Below, in pieces: positions 56,601-64,000 of a stretch of 64,000 nucleotides of DNA. Both the position numbers and the translations under genes were made by a program. A model generated the notes under the pieces. It was given only the letters and a program-made list of their open reading frames with translations. It was not told where the DNA came from and did not search any database. Location: the NCBI GenBank assembly GCA_035772405.1, contig JAYKKM010000196.1:212501-276500 (forward strand), written 5' to 3'. This stretch comes from Chrysogorgia sp. JL179-B06. Its lineage: Eukaryota; Cnidaria; Anthozoa; Scleralcyonacea; Chrysogorgiidae. Position 1 is the first letter of the stretch. Each line of letters starts with the position of its first letter.

Positions 56601-57776
56601 AAACTCAGTCTGGTTACAAAAAACACTTTTTCAAGTATGATTTCTAGTGATGTAATATCACCGCGTAGCGTCAGGTGACTATTGGCCAGTCAGAACTCGT
56701 TTAGGTTCAGAAATTATACTAAGAGCTGATAGTGATAACTTGCTAGTATAAGAACCAATCAGATTGCAGAATAGCTCATTTATGGTGGATGGCTATATTA
56801 TAAATAAATAAATAAATGACTGCCCCAACCGGGAATCGAACCCGAGGTCTCCGAATCAACGCATCGGCGCTCCAACCACTGACCTATTGCGACACGGTCA
56901 GAACAGTCAAACATCATATACATATTTATACATCGCCCCGACTCTCAAATCTCTACAGGAAGACATCTCATCTTCGACGAAGTAGAGCGAAGCCTCGCAG
57001 GACTTCCTCAAGTAGCGAGCTTATCACCGGCTCTTGTATTGAAGAGAGGATTTATTAATGGTCAGATATACGTATATGAAAATTTGACTGCCCCAACCGG
57101 GAATCGAACCCGAGGTCTCCGAATCAACGCATCGGCGCTCTAACCACTGAGCTATTGAGACACGGTCAGAACAGTCAAACATCATATACATCTAAAAGAA
57201 AATATATCATCTAAAAGAATATATATACATATATATACACATACATACATATACATATCCTGTATATACATTGAACATATACTGAAGAGATTCACAAATG
57301 TACCACGTACAACCTCGACAAAGCTAACCTCGACAAAATTTGCAGGTAAAAATCCTTGTTGACCACAAACATCACCAATGTACCAGTTTTCGTCGACCTT
57401 TTGAATAAGTACGATCAAATCTCCTTTCTTTAAAGCCACATCTCTGAAAAATAAGAAACAGTTAAATTTATACATTTGCAATCAAATTACAGCGTTTTCT
57501 AAATACAGTACATGCACTTTTAATTTTGTGAAAAGATAACTAAAACAACACTGATTATTATAATAATTATTATAAACCATTAACCTCTGATTATTACACA
57601 TGTTAAAGTTTTGTTGAAATATATTACAGCAACAGCTGTACAAAATGAACCAGGTACCGATGACCTCCAACTTGAGCAGTGATACAGAGTTAAATCGAAA
57701 TGAAGGAAAGAACTTACCCTTCTTCTCTGGGCTTGTAACTAAAACGTGCACGGGCACATGGTTCATCTAAGGGAAT
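48623..57776 (-). CDS. SH3RF: SH3RF/POSH-like scaffold protein, four SH3 domains (RING end not seen)
   Basis: Twelve exons on the minus strand fit by splice sites and phase: 57718-57776, 57329-57443 (SH3-1); 54559-54663, 54380-54475 (SH3-2); 53884-54258 (basic linker); 53510-53598; 53192-53362 (SH3-3); 51945-52146; 49923-49996; 49704-49788; 48939-48985; 48623-48791 (SH3-4, stop TAG). Order, spacing and domain sequences match POSH/SH3RF, a RING ubiquitin ligase and Rac/JNK scaffold, including a [14 protein letters not shown] block in the last linker. The exon before 57776 should encode the RING finger but is not found to 64000. Confidence 0.88.
49997..51944 (-). other. SH3RF intron with MITE, otherwise unassigned
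   Basis: Contains the MITE at 50406-50558 and repeated GAAAGTAACCGCC units near 51238-51660. No exon is needed here by phase. Confidence 0.5.
50406..50558. mobile_element. Small MITE with TA target, AAAACCC ends
   Basis: Ends CAGTAAAAACCCGCTAACAA and (complement) CATTAAAAACCCCCTAACAA, each bordered by TA. A related, larger copy is at 61225-61720. Confidence 0.68.
52755..52855 (+). repeat. Possible tRNA-derived SINE remnant
   Basis: A-box-like TAGCGTAGTGGTAGCGC near 52760 and B-box-like GGTTCGATTAG near 52837, spaced about 75 bp. No cloverleaf can be drawn. Confidence 0.33.
53192..53362 (-). CDS. SH3RF: SH3RF exon: SH3-3
   Basis: One exon encodes [58 protein letters not shown], DELxL, GWYKG and FPGNYV ligand-binding positions are intact. 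Confidence 0.9.
53629..53688. repeat. (GACA)n microsatellite
   Basis: About 15 GACA units in an SH3RF intron, just upstream of the 53510-53598 exon. Confidence 0.97.
54380..54663 (-). CDS. SH3RF: SH3RF exons: SH3-2
   Basis: Two exons (54559-54663 and 54380-54475) encode [67 protein letters not shown]. The acidic RT loop and VDxNW are like POSH SH3-2. Confidence 0.88.
54721..54815. repeat. Palindromic module M2, copy b
   Basis: AACAATTATACCAT...ATGGTATAATTGTT, inverted relative to the copy at 26651. Confidence 0.72.
54816..55500. other. SH3RF intron, nothing recognised
   Basis: AT-rich intron sequence; the small plus ORF at 54888 has no recognisable domain. Confidence 0.4.
55570..55957. mobile_element. 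MITE family M1, copy c
   Basis: TTGGTATCAACC at the left, GGTTGATACTAA at the right, same orientation and interior blocks as copy a at 13931. Preceded by an AATTAGACAAC module (55500-55570). Confidence 0.72.
55960..56040. repeat. Palindromic module M3
   Basis: AACAATTAGTCACTG...CGGTGACTAATTGTT, 81 bp, directly after MITE M1c. Same AACAATTA ends as M2 but a different interior. Confidence 0.7.
56266..56510. mobile_element. hAT-like fold-back MITE, 245 bp
   Basis: Ends CAGTGAGCTCTATATATA and its complement; perfect 8-bp duplication TAATAATA at 56258-56265 and 56511-56518. Arms cover almost the whole element, including short (TA)n runs. Confidence 0.85.
56822..56893 (-). tRNA. tRNA-like sequence, copy 1 (likely SINE or pseudogene)
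   Basis: 72 nt fold as a cloverleaf: D arm GGTC/GAGC (imperfect), T arm TCGGG-TTCGATT-CCCGG, acceptor GTCGCAA/TTGGGGC with one mismatch. The anticodon loop GCGTTGA would give GTT but has C where U33 is invariant. Probably not a working tRNA. Confidence 0.5.
57090..57161 (-). tRNA. tRNA-like sequence, copy 2
   Basis: Same as copy 1 with a better acceptor (GTCTCAA/TTGGGGC, all pairs including wobbles) and A-box TAGCTCAGTGG. The same C33 defect is present. About 20-30 bp of flank (ACGGTCAGAACAGTCAAACA) is shared by both copies, so the repeat unit is larger than the tRNA part. Confidence 0.52.
57329..57776 (-). CDS. SH3RF: SH3RF exons: SH3-1
   Basis: 57718-57776 encodes [20 protein letters not shown] and 57329-57443 encodes [38 protein letters not shown]. 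ARxxYxY, DLxLKKGD, VDENW and LPANFVE are close to POSH SH3-1. This is the most upstream exon pair found; the acceptor at 57777 implies a further 5' exon. Confidence 0.88.
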
Positions 57777-58430
57777 CTGAAGGAGAAAAAATGTGCTCAT
57801 AAAGCTCCATGCAAACAGCTCAACATGCATAAAAAACAAGCACACAATGAATGCATGTGTCTACCGCTGTTAGGTTGATATAGATCCGTTTGTTTTGTTA
57901 ATAATTGGTGAAAAAGTTGTGCTAGTTGCTGCCGCAGCGAAGGAACCTGAAGCGAGCGAGCAAGGCAGTTGTCTAATGGACATCAGTTTAGGAAAAGGTT
58001 ATTTCGGTAATCTCAGACTGACAATACGTACAAAATCTGTATCGAAACTTTTGATTTAAAACTGATATAGGATTAGAGTTAGGATTAGGGTTTAGTCATG
58101 GGTAAGGATTAGTATCAACCAAATCATCAAATCGTAATGTAATGTCACTCTGAAGTATGTGAAAAACCTCTTCCACATATTTACGGCACTTATAAATATA
58201 TTTAATGTGTCTAAAAATTATAGCTGTCCGGCAATGACATTGCTACACACTCATGTTTACCCGCATTGTCCCAAATCTAGACTGGTCTCATTGACTAAAA
58301 TCAGCACAGTGTGGTTTGAATTCACAATTTGTATATAATTTTATAGTAATTTTCACATAATTTAACAGTCTCAAAAGCACATTGTGAAATAATAAGTATA
58401 GGTAATCATATAATAGCGATCAATTATAAG
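57777..58430. other. Upstream of SH3-1 exon, no exon recognised
   Basis: Searched by eye on the minus strand for a RING-type Cys/His pattern without success. A degenerate TTAGGG-like patch lies at 58070-58110. Confidence 0.4.
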
Positions 58431-58518
58431 GATTTACACTACTCGTGGTATTTGAAAATTGTGGATATTTGGCAAAATTTTCAAATATCACGAATACGTA
58501 GTGTAAATTCTTAATTGT
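58431..58518. repeat. Palindromic module M4
   Basis: CAATTATAAGGATTTACACTACT... and its complement ending AATTCTTAATTG. Centre GGATATTTGGC. Same CAATTA end as modules M1-M3. Confidence 0.68.
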
Positions 58519-58879
58519 AGATTACGTGTTTATTATGTGCATGACAAAATTTGATCTTTCATTTTGTTTATTTTGGAAAAATCATTAATTGTACTACAGT
58601 ACAATTAATATAATAATTGTATACTCATCTCAACCAATCAGAATGCGGTCATTTTCCTCGGCAACGGGAAGTGACGTCAGTACTCCCGCAGTCCTTGGTG
58701 GTCAGCTCCACTTATGGTAATGGCATGGTTTATTAATCACATTTCAATAGCAAAAATTACAGCTAAATTATTATGTGTTTACATGTTAATAAATAATATA
58801 AATAAGGACTAAAAACACTAATTCTAAAAAAGGTACAAAAAAAGTTATAAATTTTACTACTGTTCGCTCGTGTTTATGT

Positions 58880-59417
58880 TTCAATGTTTTTCAGGTAGTA
58901 GGCCATGCAATTTGTGTGTGGGCTGTACCATATTCCTAATGAGGTCAATGCATAGGTCATTTCTTCGCTCTTTTAGTGATTTCAGCTTACATTCTTTTAG
59001 GGCTTCACTGTACTCGCGACCAGGGTAAATAATCCTAAACTCATTGTTCTTGCGTCATTTTTCCATGCCACACTTGAGCTAGACGACAGCGCAATAAAAG
59101 GACTTTAAATCGTCTTTAGACGCGCCATAGTTCTTAAGGATCTTCAACAAGTAAAGGCGTTTAGCCGCTTTTTTGGTGATGTATTCAGTATTGGTGGACC
59201 ACTTCATATCATCGTCAAGCCAAATTCCCAACAATTTATATAACTTCACCCGAGCAATAGGTTGATCTCCGATTTTAATTGGCGGGATGGTTGTTTTATT
59301 CTTCCAAAAATCGATAATAATTGCTTTGCATTTCTTCATATTTAATTCCATTTTTTCATGTCTTGCAAATAGAACCACGTTGTTAACATTTTCTTGGGTA
59401 TTTCCAATTAAATTCAA
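58880..59417 (-). mobile_element. LINE RT C-terminal fragment
   Basis: 59079-59417 encodes MELNMKKCKAIIIDFWKNK, KLYKLLGIWLDDDMKWSTNT, KRLYLLKILKNYGASKDDL, a LINE palm/thumb pattern. After a frame break the lower part reads RIIYPGREYSEALKECKLK and SLKERRNDLCIDLIRNM. A 5'-truncated, frameshifted insertion. Confidence 0.75.
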
Positions 59418-59603
59418 TTATATATTGAATAATATATATTATTCAAGGTCGCTTCACCCGTAGCAAGGACCTTAGTCGCTTCGAAGTTACGAACATTTCC
59501 CGACTATGGCACGAATCGCCGGCGATGACACCGAGTGGCGCATTATTATACTAAAATACGCAAGATTGCACGTACCGCCAAAAAAATAAAAATAAAACAA
59601 AAA

Positions 59604-59831
59604 TCAGACAAATGCTTTAAAGTGTCCATAACCCCAAAATTGTATCTGCTCCAGTATTTCTGCGCAAAAATTGTTTGACTTGATTAAATCCTCGATTTTC
59701 TGACCACGACCGCGTAAAGGAGAGAGGAGAGAGTTGGAGAGAGTTGTCACTAGAAGTGTAGCTTGTATAGTTTCTGCGTTGATGTATGGTTGATGACACG
59801 TTCGCGAAAGTTCTTTTAATCTATCTGACAT
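59604..59831 (-). CDS. Unrecognised 75-codon ORF
   Basis: MSDRLKELSRTCHQPYINAE, then SNSLLSPLRGRGQKIEDLIK, FCAEILEQIQFWGYGHFKA. Composition is protein-like and a plausible start context precedes it (AACAAATGTC), but there is no known domain and no clear splice partner. Confidence 0.22.
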   Translation of the reverse strand: MSDRLKELSRTCHQPYINAETIQATLLVTTLSNSLLSPLRGRGQKIEDLIKSNNFCAEILEQIQFWGYGHFKAFV

Positions 59832-60377
59832 TTGTTCGCAATTCTAGCTTGAGTCGCACAATAACCTCTCTCAATGAAATAAGTGAAGAAACAGTGTACA
59901 GAACTGATAACCTGAGTTCTGGAATCAAGTCACAGTAGTTAGTAGATCCATTTGGCCATTGCCCATGAACTCGGCCGTGATCCAAAATAGCGACGCTTTT
60001 GTTGTCATGTCTTTAAATGATATTGATAAAGTACATATCAATATTTACAAATTAGGACGCAGATCAAGTGTGGCATAGATCGAAGGCATATTAAATGCGC
60101 TCCAGGCAGCCACCATTACGACCATGTCTGACCACGAAGCACAGCTAAGATCTACTCACATGAGTATGAAGCTCGCCAATTGTTTCAACTAGTTATGTAA
60201 GCATGCAATCAATAATAATAGTGACAGATCGGAACAGAAACTGACGCAAGAGATAGAAGAGAGTGCGCGTGATGCTCGTGTATGAAAAATTCAGTCAACC
60301 CCGGGTAACCAATTGAACGCTGGCATCTTGATAAATTGGAGGGCAATTTAAAATTTATATTTCATATCAAAGCCTCT

Positions 60378-60454
60378 CTCCTCCGCAGAGGTTTCCGTGT
60401 TTTTCGAGTTAAACACGGAAAAAACTCACGGAAACCTCTGCGGAGGAGAGAGTA
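60378..60454. repeat. Palindrome, 77 bp
   Basis: TCTCTCCTCCGCAGAGGTTT and its complement around a CGAGTTAAAC centre. Confidence 0.8.
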
Positions 60455-60639
60455 TCAAAGCAACAATTTTGATCTTTTACTCAGAAGAAAATGGTCCAAG
60501 TAACAATAGAACAACTGGCTTAATCGCAAAATAGAGAAATAGTGAAAAAGAAATAGTGGAAAAATTGTAGAATTTTTACAGAAAAGGCCTGGAACCAATA
60601 ATTTTGCCTTCCAATTTGCCGCAGTTGCCCGGCAGAGGT

Positions 60640-60930
60640 TAGATGGGATGACTCTGTTGGACTTTTTCCGAAGATGGCGCCCAGAAGTACGTCACTGTCG
60701 GCTTTGGAAGCGAACAGGGCAACCAACCCTAATCCAAACGCTAACCCTAACCTTAATAATAATAAAAAGATCATCCAGAAGACGATTGCTTGCGGGACGG
60801 GGTCACAGAACGCGCGGGATAAATTGATTACGAACCTTTTTCACGGTCTTCCGAAGCCGACAGTGACGTACTGGGCGCCATCTTCGAAAAAGGTCCGACA
60901 GAGTCATCCCATCTCACCTTTTCCCAGTTG
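60640..60930. repeat. Inverted repeat with GAAGATGGCGCCC arms
   Basis: Arms of about 80 bp (60640-60710 and 60845-60925) sharing GATGGGATGACTCTGT, GAAGATGGCGCCCAG, TACGTCACTGTCGGCTT. The spacer contains CTAACCC-like repeats. Probably a small DNA transposon; no target duplication identified. Confidence 0.65.
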
Positions 60931-61224
60931 CCCACCAATTTGCCCAAAATGACGGCGTTCAATTTATAACCAAATTCTGGCCACAGTTCTCCATCTAGTT
61001 TTATTTATGATCTCTATGCATCTGACTGCTTGTACGTATGTACCAATGTTCCAGTCCCCAGATCACCGCCCCCGACCTACGCCCGCACCGATGACAGACA
61101 ACGTGTGGTTACCTATGTAATAATTATGTTATGTGTTATACATAGAGCTGAAAAACGAGAGCTAAAATGTTGAAGCAATAGGATGTTTGGTAGTCGAACT
61201 ATAGGGAAACTAAAATGTTAAATA

Positions 61225-61720
61225 CAGTAAAAACCCGCGTATAAGAACCTGTGAATTAAGAAACTTTAGGCTAAAATTTGCCTTTTAGACCCCCATTTTA
61301 TAAGAACCTTTTTAGCCTAAGAATTGTAACAGGTTCTTATTTGAAAAAAAATAAATAACTGAAAATAAAAACACGAAATTTTGCACATTTTGTATTTTTG
61401 GTAATGACATTATGTTAAATTATTTTTAAAATATTTCCCAGTATCACTGCAACACAGTTCAAATTTCCCTGCATGCATCACTGCAGTTTAATTGTTACCT
61501 TGAACTGGACATAAATCAGAGATTAAGGTTATTTTTTATTATGTGGTCATATTAGTATAGAAGCAAGTGACCACACCCATTTTGAGCTAGTTGTTGGACC
61601 AACAGCAAGCACCCTTTCCTCGAAAAAAATAAGAACCTACCTTAACCTACCTATAAGAACCTTATATAATAACCTTTTTAGGCTAACTCGAAAAATGGTG
61701 GTTCTTATACGCGGGTTTGT
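61225..61720. mobile_element. MITE related to 50406, degenerate right end
   Basis: Left end CAGTAAAAACCCGCGTATAA after TA; right part GGTTCTTATACGCGGGTTTGTG. Interior has many TAAGAACCT units in both orientations. Confidence 0.52.
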
Positions 61721-64000
61721 GCACCTCTTTTGTTCACATGGCGGTTGAACTAAGAGTACAAATAAAGCCAAAGTAGTTTTCACAATTTCACGACCTTTGA
61801 AACCCACGTACGTCATAAGCATGTTGTGCACTTTACCTACATTGTACGTAGAGTATTGGCAGTTCATATTCGTGAGAACGAATCCACATTCGCTAGAGGA
61901 TGTTGACCAGGCGTAAATTGTTTCGATGCTCGATATTATCGTATTTGGATATCAGCCTTTGTAGGCGACATCGTTTATGGAGGTGACTCCATAACTTATA
62001 CAGCTGTAAAGTTTCCAGGTGTTCTTTTGGAAACACACTTGGTAAAGCCGCTTATACATTAATACTGAATGTCATCACTCCATTTTACATATTTCAGACA
62101 TATTTCAAACAACACTTAATCAGGAGCTCATTATCAGAGGGGTTAATATTGTATTCGCGTTCTATTCTTACAACATTGTTTTCCAATTCTTCGTCCCTAT
62201 AATTAATCGGAATTTCTATAATAACAAATATAGTTGCAACAGTTTGGGAATTCTTCAACAAAGTAACACATTTAGTAGAGGAGGCATATGAATTTGAACC
62301 ATTATAATATAGTTTATTGTGATCACGTCGGTTCGATGCTCATTAACCAAACAATCTATCCACGGTAATTACAAATCACTGGTGCAATATAGAAGTCGCG
62401 ACATGAACAAATTTTAACAGCAGTAACTACTGTATATTGTTGAACAGTTGTTAAATTCTCGAGGTTGGATATGTGATTACAACTTAACTCTATTAGTCTT
62501 AGGGGCTGTGAGTTGTGTCACGAAAATGTTTCATCAACCTAACTTTATGCTCTTCCTACAATCAAACTAATACAGTTCTGCTTTGAAATATGATTTTGGG
62601 TGTACGTATATAGTTTCCGTGATATGATCCGATAGGAACTACGTTAAGCGAATCAGCCCATCTAACCAGGCTAGCCCGGCTTATATAAACAGCCCCTTAA
62701 GCTTATTGTCGGTCTAAAGATAAAAAACAAGAAACCTATACTATAAATATATACTTATTTACTGTGTGGTTGGGTTCCACAGTATGGAAACATAGAAACG
62801 CTTAATTTATTCGAAGAAATTAATCAATTTCACAGCGTCCTAACGGAATCACCATTAGCGAAAGGAACAAAAAGAGAATGAGTAACTTTGCTTTCATTGG
62901 TCTCACTTTCCACAGCATGTATAGATTGTTATATCATATTAGGCCGCGAATTTTAATCACATCACAGCATGATTTCCCACGTTAGACACTGACTCAGCTT
63001 ATACTGGTTGAATAGAGTATTCCTTTATTCCTGAAAAGACGTTATTGGCCTCAACGACATTGAAGTTTCGATACTTCATTCTTCGTATATAAAAGAAAAC
63101 CTGGTCGCAGGTCCACATGCATATGCGATAAACAGTAGGACATTCAAGTTGGGTAAAATATCCTACCGACACACACAATGTACATAGTTCCGATTACATG
63201 CGCTGCACTTTATATGAAATAGGAAGACTAAACGTTTCGAACGAAGGTCCTTATAGTCAGGGCTGTCTGACGAAGGGTCTTCGCTCGTTAGACCTGCTAC
63301 ACAAGATTTCAGCAATTTACCAACGGTACCAACCCTTTAGTATTTTTTTATTCGTATTTCACCGCTGTCTACACAGCACTCTACATTTATGACTTCATAT
63401 GAATGACAAACACAGCGCAAGTCAAGCAACAGAATACCGCAAATTTATTTAATTCAATGACTAAGACCACCACTCCATTGCAAAATAAAGAGTGTCGCTA
63501 AGATACGGATTTCTGCTTCATCAACCCTCAAGTAGAAGTTATAAACAGTCGGCACACGAACAGACAAGTGCAAATTTCTAAGTGTGTGTGTGTGTCGGAT
63601 CCAGCATTCAAAAATAAAATGTCTCGCGCATATCATGTACTCTGCAACCTTTTTCGTCCAAACAATATGCGGTGTATCTAAAGTGCCGATTCAAAGAAAA
63701 TCAAACACCAGCTGTTAGTATTGGGCCTCGTGTTGGGTTTCCGTTCCGTGGGAAGCGAGGACAAAATAGAACTGTCCATGTGTTTTATCAACAAAGTTAC
63801 AGGCAAAATACCTCTGCTTAATCCTGTTATTTTTTCAGGGAATTCGCTGCAATGGTTGGCAATCCTGCTTTTTAGACAATTGTAATTTGTAAACAGAAAT
63901 ACTGGACTGATGAGTGACGTTACGCCCAAAGTAAACCACACCTTAATTCACAGTGTAATTAATGAATACAACTTTTTGTCTGGCTTCTCTACACGACCCA
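61721..64000. other. No gene recognised
   Basis: AT-rich sequence with scattered ORFs under 90 codons and no domain, RNA gene or long repeat that I can support. A (GT)6 run occurs near 63583-63594. Confidence 0.45.

Noticed and set aside
56816..57058. 80-codon ORF
   Set aside because: It is the antisense of the tRNA-like repeat; frames of this type are a common false prediction.
56822..57161. Two functional tRNA-Asn genes (loop GTT)
   Set aside because: U33 is replaced by C in both, one acceptor stem has a mismatch, and shared flanks indicate a repeat.

Overview
The window looks like metazoan nuclear DNA: AT-rich, intron-rich and crowded with transposons. Two conserved animal genes are present as spliced exons. 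The (TA)n tracts, Penelope-like elements (PLEs), PIF/Harbinger, hAT-, mariner- and Mutator-like elements and CR1-type LINEs suggest a marine invertebrate. A cnidarian, perhaps an anthozoan, is my best guess, but the sequence alone does not settle it.

Layout. 1-22.8 kb is a retrotransposon cluster. Six PLE families or subfamilies (called A to F here) lie end to end, and nearly every boundary is a (TA)n tract. Order: A1 (minus), a TIR element holding two adjacent mariner-like MITEs, F (a 0.2 kb palindrome), C (minus, split by a Harbinger transposon with TTA target duplication), D (minus), E (minus), a MITE, A2 (inverted dimer), B (large head-to-head dimer). Most PLE 3' ends carry a hammerhead-ribozyme-like core (CUGANGA - stem II - GAAA).

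23.2-36.0 kb holds the last eight exons of a plus-strand type I membrane protein: one Ig domain (exon damaged), three fibronectin III domains, a transmembrane segment, and a tail of about 160 residues with NPF and ITIM-like motifs. Its introns hold palindromic MITEs, two hAT-like elements and a minisatellite.

36-48.6 kb is mostly repeats: a 1.7 kb fold-back element with ~0.7 kb arms and a 9-bp target duplication (Mutator-like), a twin-primed LINE, a 95-bp tandem repeat, a 469-codon CR1-type LINE ORF and further LINE tails. A small minus-strand terminal exon of unknown function lies at 37.9 kb.

48.6-57.8 kb holds twelve minus-strand exons of an SH3RF/POSH-like ubiquitin-ligase scaffold. All four SH3 domains are present in POSH order; the RING exon is not seen. 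57.8-64 kb holds a LINE fragment, palindromes and sequence in which I see no gene.

The two host genes are convergent and I see no functional link between them. The shared theme of the rest is inverted structure: PLE dimers, fold-back transposons, and short palindromes ending in AACAATTA with different interiors.
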